Assembly: GCF_934560975.1 (NCBI RefSeq)
Contig: NZ_CAKTFO010000002.1
Span: forward strand, 178,186 to 242,185
Length of the DNA stretch: 64,000 nucleotides
Reading direction: 5' to 3'
From: an uncultured Sphingomonas sp.
Lineage (GTDB): Bacteria > Pseudomonadota > Alphaproteobacteria > Sphingomonadales > Sphingomonadaceae
The position numbers and the translations under genes are program-made. This document shows positions 1 through 8,499 of the stretch, in pieces (the stretch's first letter is position 1; each line of letters opens with the position of its first letter). The notes beneath the pieces were generated by a model. It was not told the DNA's origin and made no database searches. It saw only the letters and a list, made by a program, of their open reading frames with translations.

Positions 1-1036
1 GCCGGCCAGCTACTTCACCGATCATGCCAAGGGCTTCTCGGTCGAACTGGGCACGCCGAGCTTCCCGACGCTGGAAAGCTGGAAGCGCGCCATCCCCGCG
101 CAGGATCTGTGGCCGATCAACGACGTGTGGGCCTACCATGACTGGCACCAGACCGGGAATGGCGCGGTCAAGACCTATATGGAGGCGATGGACCGTGAGT
201 TCGGGCCGGCCACCAGCGTCGAGGATTTCGAGCGCAAGGCGCAGATGCTGCAATATGTCAGCTACCGCGCCATCCTGGAGGGCTTCAACGCCGGCCTGTG
301 GAAGACCAACAGCGCGCGCATGTTCTGGATGACGCAGCCGGCCTGGCCATCGTCGGCGTGGCAGATCTTCTCGTCGGACTATGACACGCATGGCAGCTTC
401 TACGGCACCAAGAAGGCATCGGAGCCGGTCCACGTCCAGATGAACCTGCCCGATTACAAGATCATCGTGGTCAACAACGGCCAACAGCCGTTGCAAGGCG
501 CGACCGTGCAGGCGCGGGTCACCACGCTGGACAACCGCGTGGTGCTGGAACGGAGCGCGCCGGTGTCCGCCGCCGCCAACGTCACCGCCGGCGCCTTCAC
601 GCTCGACCTCGCACCGGCGCTGGCGCAGGGTGTCGTCCTCGTCTCGCTCAAGCTGGTCGACGCGGGTGGCAAGCCGCTGTCGCAGAACCTCTACTGGCAG
701 GGCCAGGACGAGGGCGCCTATCGGGCGATGAACAGCATGGCGCAGGTCAAGCTCGCCGGGCGCGCCACCAACCGCAACGAGGGTGGCGAACGCGTCACCA
801 GCGTGACCCTGACCAATTCGGGCAAGCAGGCAGCGCTGGCGACCAAGCTCACTCTGTTCGGATCGAACGGGGCGCAGGTGCTGCCGGCCTATTTCAGCGA
901 CAATTACGTCTCCCTGCTGCCGGGCGAGAGCCGCACGGTGGACGTGCGCTATCCCGCGGCCGCCGCAAAGGGGTCGGTAACGGTCAAGCTGCGCGGCTGG
1001 AACGTCGCCCCCACGAGCATCCGGGCAGGCCGCTAA
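1..1036 (+). CDS. Glycoside hydrolase family 2 exo-glycosidase, C-terminal part (5' end outside window)
   Basis: Open from the window edge in the frame starting at base 2; 344 residues are visible and the start lies outside. The fragment opens with FSVELGTPSFPT, which resembles the nucleophile region of GH2 exo-beta-glucosaminidase/beta-mannosidase-like enzymes; the Glu at visible residue 15 is the likely nucleophile. Next come an aromatic stretch (WAYHDWHQ; FWMTQPAWPSSAWQ) that would line the active site, and beta-rich C-terminal immunoglobulin-like domains from about residue 150. The role would be periplasmic removal of terminal beta-linked sugars from an oligosaccharide. The TAA stop is 1 bp before the sugar transporter, so it heads an operon with the next three genes. 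The exact sugar (mannose, glucosamine, galactose) cannot be told from this part. Confidence 0.75.
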   Translation, partial: PASYFTDHAKGFSVELGTPSFPTLESWKRAIPAQDLWPINDVWAYHDWHQTGNGAVKTYMEAMDREFGPATSVEDFERKAQMLQYVSYRAILEGFNAGLWKTNSARMFWMTQPAWPSSAWQIFSSDYDTHGSFYGTKKASEPVHVQMNLPDYKIIVVNNGQQPLQGATVQARVTTLDNRVVLERSAPVSAAANVTAGAFTLDLAPALAQGVVLVSLKLVDAGGKPLSQNLYWQGQDEGAYRAMNSMAQVKLAGRATNRNEGGERVTSVTLTNSGKQAALATKLTLFGSNGAQVLPAYFSDNYVSLLPGESRTVDVRYPAAAAKGSVTVKLRGWNVAPTSIRAGR

Positions 1037-1037
1037 G

Positions 1038-2366
1038 ATGGCGCGCCGGGGCGTTCTCGGCGAGAGCATCGCCACTGCCGCGCTGGCCGGACTGCTGTTC
1101 GGCTTCGATACGGCGGTCGTGGCGGGCGTGACAGGCGACTGGCGCCGCGTCTTCGGGCTGGAGGACGTAGCGCTGGGCCTGACGGTCAGCGCGGCCGTAT
1201 GGGGCACTTTGGTCGGCGCGCTCGTCGCGGGGATTCCGGGCGATCGCTACGGCGCGCGCACCGCGCTCCGCATCCTGGCGGTCCTCTATATCGGGTCGGC
1301 GGTGATCGCCTGCCTGTCGTGGGGACTCGCCCCGTTGATCGCGGCGCGGTTCGTCACCGGTCTCGCGATCGGCGGATCGTCGGTGCTGGCGCCGGTCTAT
1401 ATTGCGGAGATCGCACCGGCGGAGCGGCGTGGGCGGCTGGTTGGCCTGTTCCAGCTGATGATCGTCGCCGGCATCCTGGTGGCATTCCTCTCCAACGCCG
1501 TTGTCGGGGAGGTGGTGGGCGCCGACGCCTGGCGTTGGAAGCTGGGCATCGCCGCCCTGCCCGCTTTCCTGTTCCTGGGCTTGCTGTACCGTATTCCGGA
1601 AAGCCCGCGTTGGCTGGCGACGCACGGGCGCGACGCGGATGCCCTCGCCTCGCTGCGCCTGATCGGCAACCCGGATCCCGAACATGCCTTGCGCGACATT
1701 CACGCCGGCCTGTCCACCCACACGCAAGACAGCGCAACCCGGCTGAGCTGGCGGGTGCATCGCAAGCCGATCCTGCTCGCCATGCTCCTGGCGATGTTCA
1801 ACCAGCTGGCCGGCATCAACGCCATTCTTTACTATTCCAACGATATCTTTGCGGCCGCCGGCTATGGTCGCCTGTCCGCTGACCTCCAGACGATCGCGGT
1901 GGGTGCGACCAACCTGATCTTCACCATTGTCGGGCTGGCGCTGATCGACCGGCTGGGCCGCAAGACTTTGCTGCTGATCGGGGCCGCCGGCATGGCATTG
2001 TGCCTGGGCATCGTTTCCGCGATCTTCTGGGGATTGCTGCCCAAGTCGCTGCTGCTGGTGATGCTGATCGGCTATATCGCCTTCTTCGCGCCCAGCCAGG
2101 GTGCGGTTATCTGGGTCTATCTGTCCGAAATCTTCCCGACGCGCGTGCGTTCGCGCGGCGCGGGCCTCGGCAGTTCGGTGCACTGGTTAATGAACGCGGT
2201 GATCGTTGCCGTCTTCCCGGCGGTGGCGGCGCAATCGACAGGAGCGCCGTTTCTGTTCTTCGCCGCGATGATGGCGGCGCAGTTCATCGTCGTCTTGCTG
2301 TTCTTTCCCGAAACCAAGGGCGTGACGCTTGAGGACATCGAGGCCCGGATGGAGCGTGCACAGTGA
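1038..2366 (+). CDS. MFS sugar:H+ symporter (sugar porter family)
   Basis: 442 residues with 12 predicted membrane helices. Sugar-porter signatures occur in order: GFDTAVVAGV in helix 1, GDRYGAR after helix 2, PESPRWLATHGR after helix 6, QLAGINAILYYSNDIF in helix 7, DRLGRKTLL after helix 8, and PETKGVTLEDIE at the end. This is the xylose/galactose/glucose proton symporter group, acting in the inner membrane. The ATG lies 1 bp after the GH2 stop, and the 3' end overlaps the next gene at GTGA, so translation is probably coupled. It likely imports the monosaccharide released by the neighbouring hydrolases; the specific sugar is not determined. Confidence 0.9.
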   Translation: MARRGVLGESIATAALAGLLFGFDTAVVAGVTGDWRRVFGLEDVALGLTVSAAVWGTLVGALVAGIPGDRYGARTALRILAVLYIGSAVIACLSWGLAPLIAARFVTGLAIGGSSVLAPVYIAEIAPAERRGRLVGLFQLMIVAGILVAFLSNAVVGEVVGADAWRWKLGIAALPAFLFLGLLYRIPESPRWLATHGRDADALASLRLIGNPDPEHALRDIHAGLSTHTQDSATRLSWRVHRKPILLAMLLAMFNQLAGINAILYYSNDIFAAAGYGRLSADLQTIAVGATNLIFTIVGLALIDRLGRKTLLLIGAAGMALCLGIVSAIFWGLLPKSLLLVMLIGYIAFFAPSQGAVIWVYLSEIFPTRVRSRGAGLGSSVHWLMNAVIVAVFPAVAAQSTGAPFLFFAAMMAAQFIVVLLFFPETKGVTLEDIEARMERAQ

Positions 2367-3130
2367 AGACCTGGCTTGTCGCCGCAACGGTGGTGACCGC
2401 CGTGACGATCGGGTCGACGGCGATTGCGCAGATCGATCTCGATCCCAAGCAGCAATGGACCGTCGAGTGGCACAAGAGGCTGAACAGCGATTGGCCATTT
2501 CTGGCCCGCTACGGTGAGGAGAATGCCAAGCTCGTGCCCACTCCCGACGCGCCGCGCATCGTCTTCATGGGCGACAGCATCACCGAAGGCTGGGTGAGCA
2601 AGGCGGACGGATTCTTCACGCCCGGCCGGATTGGGCGCGGCATCGGCGGGCAGACCACGCCGCAGATGCTGGCGCGTTTCCGCCAGGATGTGATCGACCT
2701 CAAGCCGGCCGTGGTCCACATCATGGCCGGCACCAACGACATTGCCGGCAATACCGGCCCGATGACGGCGGAGCAGACGAAGGGCAACATCAAGTCCATG
2801 GTCGAGTTGGCCCATGCCAACGGCATCCGCGTGATCCTGGCCTCCATCCCGCCCGCCGACCGCTTTCCGTGGAAGCCGGGCCTGAAAACCGGCGAGCAGA
2901 TCGTGGCCCTCAACCGCTGGTTGCAGGCCTATGCGGCACGCGCCGGCTGCGTCTACGCCGATTATTGGGGCGTGCTGCACGCGCCGGGCACACTTGGAAT
3001 GCGGGACGGGCTGTCGTCCGACCATGTCCATCCGACGGAGGCCGGCTATGACGTTATGGCGCCGGTGGGGGAGCGCGCGATCAAGGCCGCGCTCGCCTTG
3101 CCGGCGCCGCCGAAATTGTCGACGGAATGA
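2363..3130 (+). CDS. Exported SGNH/GDSL hydrolase (likely carbohydrate esterase)
   Basis: 255 residues starting with GTG inside the previous stop (GTGA). A signal peptide covers about residues 1-22 (cleavage near IAQ). The four SGNH blocks are visible: FMGDSITEG with nucleophile Ser72, the Gly94-96 turn in GIGGQT, GTND with Asn125, and DHVHP with Asp220 and His223. This layout is typical of small periplasmic esterases that remove acetyl groups from sugars. Placement between a sugar transporter and a carboxylesterase in one operon supports deacylation of an acylated glycan. The family also includes lysophospholipases, so the substrate is inference. Confidence 0.87.
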   Translation: MKTWLVAATVVTAVTIGSTAIAQIDLDPKQQWTVEWHKRLNSDWPFLARYGEENAKLVPTPDAPRIVFMGDSITEGWVSKADGFFTPGRIGRGIGGQTTPQMLARFRQDVIDLKPAVVHIMAGTNDIAGNTGPMTAEQTKGNIKSMVELAHANGIRVILASIPPADRFPWKPGLKTGEQIVALNRWLQAYAARAGCVYADYWGVLHAPGTLGMRDGLSSDHVHPTEAGYDVMAPVGERAIKAALALPAPPKLSTE

Positions 3131-4578
3131 TGCTGGCTGCCCTCGCGCTCGCAGCCGCGATCGTCCAGACGCAGGCCGGAGCATTGCGAGGTGAAACGCT
3201 GGCGGACGGCCGCAGCCTGTTTCGCGGTATTCCCTTTGCCGCCCCGCCGACGGGGGCCCTGCGGTGGAAGCCACCCCTCCCCGCCTTATCCTGGCGCGGA
3301 GTGCGGGATGCGGGCACGTCCGGGCCGGCGTGCATACAGGTGGATTATGGCTGGAACCATGCGGCGGCGGCGCACCAGTCCGAAGACTGTCTGTATCTGG
3401 AGGTCGCAACCCCCGCGCTGAAACCGGCCAAGCCGCTGCCGGTAATGGTGTGGATCCATGGCGGCGGCAATCGCGGCGGCGGCGGCGCTGGTACGATCCA
3501 GTCCGACCTCGGCCGCCATGTCGTGCTGGTCAGCATCCAGTATCGCATTGGCGCGCTGGGCTTCCTGTCGCACCCGGCGCTGACAGCGGAAAGCCCCGAG
3601 CATGCTTCGGGCAATTACGGGTTGATGGACCAGCAGGCGGCGCTCCGCTGGGTGCAGGCGAACATTGCGCGCTTCGGCGGCGATCCGGGTAACGTCACCA
3701 TCTTTGGCGAGTCCGCCGGCGCGCAGGATGTGGGCTTGCAACTGCTCTCGCCGCTGGCGCGCGGGTTGTTCCACAAGGCGATCGAGCAGAGCGGCACCGC
3801 CGGCTTCGGCGTGCCACCCCGCACCCTGAGCGAGAATGAGGCGCTGGGCCGACAGATCACCGTTGCAGCCGGCGCTCCGTCAGGCGCCGACGCCGATGCA
3901 CTGCGCCGCCTGCCGCCCGAAGCCCTGGTCAAGGCGGCCGAGGAAGCGGACGTTCCCGATCTGGCGGATGACAGCTTCATCTGGTTGCAGGCGGTGGTCG
4001 ATGGCCATGTTCTTCCCGCAACCCCGGCGGAGATGCTTCGCCGCGGAGAGGGAGCGCGCGTGCCGCTGATCGTCGGCACCAACGCCAAGGAGTTCACCGC
4101 CTTCGGGGGCACCGGTGCTGCGCCCACCACCATCGCGTGGGCCTGGCCCGGCAAGGCGGCGGCGGCACGCGCCTTCTACGGCACCTATCCCGCCGAGGAT
4201 CCGCGCCGGGGCGACCTGGGTCTCCAGATCGCGACCGACTTCATCTTCGCCTGCCCCGCCGGCGTCGTGGCGAAGGCCCATGCGCGTGCGGGCAATCCCA
4301 CCTGGCAATATGAATTCGACTTTGCCGAGGACGGTCGCCCCGTCGCGCACGGCAGCGACATACGCTTCGTGATGGACGACCCCGCGCGTCATGCCGGTGG
4401 ACCGCCGCTGCAATCCTATTGGATCAACTTCGCGCGGGGCGGCGATCCAAACGGCGCGGGGCTGCCGCGCTGGTCGCGCTACGCACCGGCCAGAACCTAT
4501 CTCCACTTCGGGCAGGACGGCACGGCCGAGGCGGCCGGACTGCGCGAACCTGTGTGCCGGCTGCGCAGCCTGCCCTGA
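3127..4578 (+). CDS. Type B carboxylesterase (alpha/beta hydrolase), exported
   Basis: 483 residues; ATG overlaps the GDSL stop at ATGA. A short N-terminal hydrophobic stretch (ALALAAAIVQTQAG) looks like a signal peptide. Family landmarks are FRGIPFAAPPTGALRW near the start, EDCLYLEV, the oxyanion HGGG region (IHGGGNRGG), the nucleophile elbow GESAG with Ser196, an acidic position in GTNAKEF and the late His in VAHGSDIRF. It hydrolyses carboxylic esters, presumably acyl groups on a plant-derived glycan in this locus. It is the last gene of the plus-strand operon; its TGA directly abuts the convergent ROK kinase with no spacer and no terminator hairpin between them. Confidence 0.88.
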   Translation: MMLAALALAAAIVQTQAGALRGETLADGRSLFRGIPFAAPPTGALRWKPPLPALSWRGVRDAGTSGPACIQVDYGWNHAAAAHQSEDCLYLEVATPALKPAKPLPVMVWIHGGGNRGGGGAGTIQSDLGRHVVLVSIQYRIGALGFLSHPALTAESPEHASGNYGLMDQQAALRWVQANIARFGGDPGNVTIFGESAGAQDVGLQLLSPLARGLFHKAIEQSGTAGFGVPPRTLSENEALGRQITVAAGAPSGADADALRRLPPEALVKAAEEADVPDLADDSFIWLQAVVDGHVLPATPAEMLRRGEGARVPLIVGTNAKEFTAFGGTGAAPTTIAWAWPGKAAAARAFYGTYPAEDPRRGDLGLQIATDFIFACPAGVVAKAHARAGNPTWQYEFDFAEDGRPVAHGSDIRFVMDDPARHAGGPPLQSYWINFARGGDPNGAGLPRWSRYAPARTYLHFGQDGTAEAAGLREPVCRLRSLP

Positions 4579-5472
4579 TCAGGACCAGAGGTGCGCCGCG
4601 CCGCGCACACCCGAACTGTCGCCCCACTGCGCCGGCACCAGGCGAGCCTCCCAGGCATCGCTGAAGGTGTAGCGGTCGATCACTGCCGGCAGCCGCGCAT
4701 AGATTTCCGACACGTTGGACATGCCGCCGCCGAACACGAAGCAATCGGGGTCGGCAATGTTGGCGATCACCGCCAGCGCGCGGCCGAGACGGTCGATATA
4801 GGTGTCCAGCGTCGCCGCCGACGCCGGATCACCCGCGCGTGCCTCCGCGATGATGTCGGCGCCCTTCTTGGCAACGCCCGTGCGGCGTTGATAATCGTCC
4901 TGGAAGCCGGTGCCGGAGATCCATTTCTCAAGGCAGCCGTTCAGCCCGCACCAGCAGACCGGACCGGGCACCTCGTCCCCGCTCGCCCACGGTAGCGGGA
5001 TGTGGCCCCACTCGCCGGCAATCCCGTTGGCGCCGTCCACGATCCGGCCGTCGACCACCAGTCCGCCCCCGCAGCCGGTGCCGATGATCACCGCGAAGGT
5101 CACGCGCGCACCCGCCGCCGCGCCGTCGAACGCCTCCGACAGGGCCAGGCAATTGGCGTCGTTTTCCAGGCGCACCTCACGGCCGAGCGCGGTCACCAGA
5201 TCCTCGCGGAACCGGCGGCCATTGAGGTAGGTGGTGTTGGCGTTGCGCATCACGCCGGTGCGGGTGGAGATGGAGCCTGGCGCGCCGATGCCGACCGACG
5301 CGACAGGGCCGACCGCCTGCTCGGTCTGGGCGATCAGGTCCGCCACAGCGCGGATCGCGGCATCATAATTGCCGGGCGTCGGGGTCCGCAGCCGGCTCAG
5401 CCAAGCGCCCGCATCATCCAGGGCGGCGGCCTCGATCTTGGTGCCGCCGAAGTCGATTCCGATTTTCGCCAT
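4579..5472 (-). CDS. ROK-family sugar kinase (fructokinase/mannokinase type)
   Basis: 297 residues from the ATG that gives MAKIGIDFGGTKIEAA; a TTG nine bases further upstream (5481) is the alternative. The phosphate-binding DFGGTK motif is at the N terminus, ROK signatures GTGCGGGLVVDG and EWGHIPLPW follow, and CWCGLNGCLE is the ROK zinc-binding CxCGxxGC. It would phosphorylate a hexose at C6 in the cytoplasm. The gene lies 5 bp downstream of the FucP-type permease, so import and phosphorylation form one minus-strand unit. A kinase of the Mak type would fit a mannose- or fructose-yielding locus, but specificity cannot be read from sequence alone. Confidence 0.87.
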   Translation of the reverse strand: MAKIGIDFGGTKIEAAALDDAGAWLSRLRTPTPGNYDAAIRAVADLIAQTEQAVGPVASVGIGAPGSISTRTGVMRNANTTYLNGRRFREDLVTALGREVRLENDANCLALSEAFDGAAAGARVTFAVIIGTGCGGGLVVDGRIVDGANGIAGEWGHIPLPWASGDEVPGPVCWCGLNGCLEKWISGTGFQDDYQRRTGVAKKGADIIAEARAGDPASAATLDTYIDRLGRALAVIANIADPDCFVFGGGMSNVSEIYARLPAVIDRYTFSDAWEARLVPAQWGDSSGVRGAAHLWS

Positions 5473-5477
5473 GTTTT

Positions 5478-6839
5478 TCAATGAGCCCCGATGGGTGCAG
5501 CGTCATCGCTGACGATGCGGGCGCGTCCCGCCACCAGGGCGAAGGCCGCAACGAATGCGTAGCAGAGCATGGGCACGATGAAGGCGACGAAGCGGCTGCC
5601 CGACGCGTCCGCAACCTGCGCGAACAGCAACGGCACCAACGCGCCGCCGACGATCGCCATGCACAGCAGGCCCGACGTGGCGGATGCCGCCGCGGTCGAT
5701 CGCTGGATGGTGAGCGTGAAGATGACCGGGAACATGATCGAGTTGAACAACCCGATGGAGATGGCGGTGAGGCCGATCACCGGACCGATGCCGCTGCTGG
5801 CGATCGGCTCCTGCGCCCACCAGCGCACCAGGGGTGCCAATACCGCCGCGATCAGGCTCAACACCGGCGACAGGATGGTGCCGACCGCGGGGCTAAGGAT
5901 GGACAAGCAAAGGATCACTGCCACGCCGGCGCATGTCACCAGCAGGCGATCGGCCCGCACCACGCGCAGCAGCGCGCTGCCGGCGAAACGGCCGATCATG
6001 GCGCACAGCCAATAGACGCTGACGCACTTGCCCGCCGCTTCCGCGCTCATGCCGAGCACGTTCGGCTGCTCCAGAAAGTTGACCAGCGCGCTGCCGATCG
6101 ACACTTCCGCGCCGACATAGGTGAAGATGGCGAGCGCGCCGAGCACCGCCCATTTGGACCGGAACGCCTCGCTGATGTGCGACGCGACCTCCGCTCGCGG
6201 CGCCGCCGCCGTCAGGCGATGACGCGCGGTCCAGATAAACAGCGCCAGCGCCACGATCACCATCGCGACGAAGGCATAGGCAATGTCGATCTTGCCGAGC
6301 GACTCCGCGACCTTCGCCTCCGTGGGCGCGCCGCCTTCGAACAGGCCGCCGCTCAGCAAGGTGCGGGCCGCGAGATAGGGGCCGACCACCGTGCCGAGCG
6401 AGTTGAACGCCTGGCTCAACACCAGCCGGAAATGCGCGCCCTGCGGCGGGCCCAGCACGGCGGAGAGCGGGTTGGCGGACACCTGCAGCAGGGTGATGCC
6501 GGCAGCGATGACGAACAGCGCCAGCAGCACCAGGGGATAGGCCCGGAACGTGGTGGCAACGGGCACGATCAGGCAGCCCAGCACCATGATGGCGAGCGCC
6601 GTCACGATGGCGTTGGCCGCACCCCGCCGCGCCACAAAGGCGGCGGCCGGCAGGGACACGATGCCGTACGCCATGAAGAAGGCGAACTGGGTCAGGAACG
6701 CTTCGGTGTCGCTCAGCGTGAAGATCGACTTCACCGCCGGGATCAGGATGTCGTTGACCGACGTTACCGCGCCCCAGATGAAGAACAACGTCGTTACATA
6801 TGCGAATGCCAGCCCCTGGCGCGGTGCGGATGATGCCAC
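5478..6839 (-). CDS. MFS sugar permease, FucP/GluP family
   Basis: 453 residues from the GTG at 6839, chosen because GAGGGGAG sits 6 bp upstream; an in-frame GTG at 6860 would place that ribosome-binding site inside the gene. Twelve hydrophobic segments are visible. The N terminus (FIWGAVTSVNDILIP, then AYGIVSLPAAAFVARRG) and the later LLQVSANPLSAVLGPP and FNSIMFPVIFTL segments are typical of the glucose/galactose/fucose:H+ symporters. It acts in the inner membrane. It is followed by the ROK kinase and preceded by the ROK regulator on the same strand, so the monosaccharide it imports is probably that kinase's substrate. Confidence 0.88.
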   Translation of the reverse strand: MASSAPRQGLAFAYVTTLFFIWGAVTSVNDILIPAVKSIFTLSDTEAFLTQFAFFMAYGIVSLPAAAFVARRGAANAIVTALAIMVLGCLIVPVATTFRAYPLVLLALFVIAAGITLLQVSANPLSAVLGPPQGAHFRLVLSQAFNSLGTVVGPYLAARTLLSGGLFEGGAPTEAKVAESLGKIDIAYAFVAMVIVALALFIWTARHRLTAAAPRAEVASHISEAFRSKWAVLGALAIFTYVGAEVSIGSALVNFLEQPNVLGMSAEAAGKCVSVYWLCAMIGRFAGSALLRVVRADRLLVTCAGVAVILCLSILSPAVGTILSPVLSLIAAVLAPLVRWWAQEPIASSGIGPVIGLTAISIGLFNSIMFPVIFTLTIQRSTAAASATSGLLCMAIVGGALVPLLFAQVADASGSRFVAFIVPMLCYAFVAAFALVAGRARIVSDDAAPIGAH

Positions 6840-6901
6840 CGATATCTCCCCTCGCGGCACGCTGCAGTGCCTTGGGCCGAGCCCTAACAGAGTGGTTCGA
6901 T

Positions 6902-6915
6902 AAGTAAATTGAGTT
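6902..6915. promoter_or_regulatory. Possible regulator site upstream of the permease-kinase pair
   Basis: AAGTAAATTGAGTT is an AT-rich partial palindrome (10 of 14 positions symmetric) in the 106-bp gap between the ROK regulator and the permease. It shares the AAATTG core and the outer AA/TT with the stronger palindrome at 8311-8324. It would suit autoregulatory binding by the neighbouring ROK repressor, but the match is weak and could be chance. Confidence 0.25.
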
Positions 6916-6945
6916 GTCTTAGTGCGGCAAGGGGGAGGTGGAGCG

Positions 6946-8175
6946 TCAGCCCCGGCCCGCTTGCATCAGCGCGCTCTCGATCGGCAGCATCCGGTCCAGA
7001 AAGGGCAGTATTGCCGCACCGACCGCTGGCGCATCGCCGGACGCGGCACGCAGGATCGGCGCGACGGTGGGGATGTTGGCACCCGCCATCGCCGTACGCA
7101 GGCGCAGGATAAGCGCATCGATCAAGCCGCCCGGCAGGCGCCCCCCGATCAGCACCGCCGCGGGATCGACCAGACAGTTCACGGCCAGCAAGGGACCGCA
7201 CAGCGACCGCGTCGCATCGTCCAGCCACTGTTCCACCACCGACAACGCCGGCCCATCCAAGGTAGCCAGCTGGGCCGCATCGGTCATGGCGAAACCGGCC
7301 TGCTCCAGCCGAGCCAGCAGGGCGAACAGCGACACCGTATCTTGCACCGTCGCGTGCGGCCGGTCGGCCGTGGGATCGGGCAAAAACCCGATCTCGCCGC
7401 TGCGCCCGGTCGCGCCGCGAACATAGCCGCCATCCACCACCAGCCCGCCACCCAGGCCCGCGCTGAGCAGGATGTAGAAGAAGCTGGAATGGGTCAGGCC
7501 GCTGCCGAACTGCGCTTCCCCCAATGCGGCGGCGGCCGCGTCATTGTCGACATGCACCGGCCATGGCAGCACCTGACGGACCAAGGTCGCGACGTCCAGG
7601 CCGCTCCACACCTCATAGCCGTCCGGCCGATGCGGCAGGGCCACACCGCCAAGCTCGTCGGGCAAGGCGACACCGACGCCGATGATCCTGCCTTCGTCGA
7701 TATTGCCCGACGCGCGAATCGCCGCAATTTCCGTTCGCAGGCAGGCCAGCACCTGCTGCGGCATGGCGAACGCCATTTCACGGACCGCCCGGGTGCGGAC
7801 CTCTCCCGCCAGATCAAGCGAGACGATGGTGTAATGGTCGCGATCAATATTTACCCCGATCGAAAAGGCGCCTCCGGGATTGATCTGCAGCCGCAATGCG
7901 GGCTGCCCGCGCAGCCCGTGCCGTCGTCCGGCCTCCCGCACCAGGCCCTGATCCATCAGGCGCTTGGTGATGTTGGCGATGGTGGGCGGGGTCAGGCCGG
8001 TGGTGACCGCCAGCTCGGACCGGGTGGTCTCGCCGGCGACCCGGATGGCCTGGAGGACGATGCGCTGGTTGTAATCGGCCGCCCGTTCCAGGTTGGTACC
8101 CGACAGGCTGGTTCCCAGGCGAGAGCCGCGGCCATCGCCCGCTGCCGACCCGCTCCGCCCCGCGCCATTACCCAT
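6946..8175 (-). CDS. ROK-family transcriptional regulator (NagC/Mlc/XylR type)
   Basis: 409 residues from the ATG at 8175. The N-terminal region has a winged helix-turn-helix (about residues 30-85; SELAVTTGLTPPTIANITKR is the recognition part). The remainder is a ROK sugar-binding domain: GVNIDRDHYTIVSLDL, HVDNDAAAAALGEAQFG and GLGGGLVVDGGYVRGATGRSGEIGF. The usual ROK zinc motif CxCGxxGC after the GEIG segment is missing: no cysteines are present there, unlike the neighbouring kinase. It probably represses the receptor and permease genes until a sugar binds. It is divergent from the TonB-dependent receptor, and upstream in-frame codons lack a convincing ribosome-binding site. Confidence 0.88.
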   Translation of the reverse strand: MGNGAGRSGSAAGDGRGSRLGTSLSGTNLERAADYNQRIVLQAIRVAGETTRSELAVTTGLTPPTIANITKRLMDQGLVREAGRRHGLRGQPALRLQINPGGAFSIGVNIDRDHYTIVSLDLAGEVRTRAVREMAFAMPQQVLACLRTEIAAIRASGNIDEGRIIGVGVALPDELGGVALPHRPDGYEVWSGLDVATLVRQVLPWPVHVDNDAAAAALGEAQFGSGLTHSSFFYILLSAGLGGGLVVDGGYVRGATGRSGEIGFLPDPTADRPHATVQDTVSLFALLARLEQAGFAMTDAAQLATLDGPALSVVEQWLDDATRSLCGPLLAVNCLVDPAAVLIGGRLPGGLIDALILRLRTAMAGANIPTVAPILRAASGDAPAVGAAILPFLDRMLPIESALMQAGRG

Positions 8176-8499
8176 GATCTGTCCGACCAACCGCCCCTCC
8201 CCCTTGGGCAACCGCGGCTCTTTATGGCCGCTGGTCGCACACAATTGTCCACGTCGGCATGGCCGCTGCCACCGGAACGCAACAGTGTGACCATAAATGA
8301 AACGGCTTTAAATGAAATTGCATTATCATTCTTGACGAAGCGTTGCGGCGGGCGGATGAAAGGGCGTGCTCAAGCGGCGACAACAGCCGCAGAGGACTCA
8401 GGGAGAGGAACTGACGCGTTCGCGGTGGGCGGCGCCTTCCCCTTTGTCGTGCATGAAGCGTCGATAGCGTCATAGGGCGCTGTAGGGGAGAAAGTTTTC
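8176..8499. other. Intergenic control region between ROK regulator and TonB receptor
   Basis: This 324-bp non-coding stretch separates divergent genes. Its centre (about 8290-8335) is conspicuously AT-rich against the GC-rich background and holds a direct repeat AAATGAAA (8295-8302 and 8310-8317), a palindrome at 8311-8324 and a TTGACG -35-like hexamer at 8332-8337. The receptor has a purine-rich ribosome-binding site (AGGGGAGAAAG) just before its GTG. No gene is seen here. Confidence 0.6.
8311..8324. promoter_or_regulatory. Candidate ROK repressor operator
   Basis: AATGAAATTGCATT is a palindrome symmetric at 12 of 14 positions around AATT. It lies seven bases upstream of a TTGACG -35-like element in the region between the ROK regulator and the receptor it probably controls. 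ROK repressors of the NagC/Mlc type bind AT-rich inverted repeats, so the position and composition fit; direct evidence is lacking. Confidence 0.4.
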
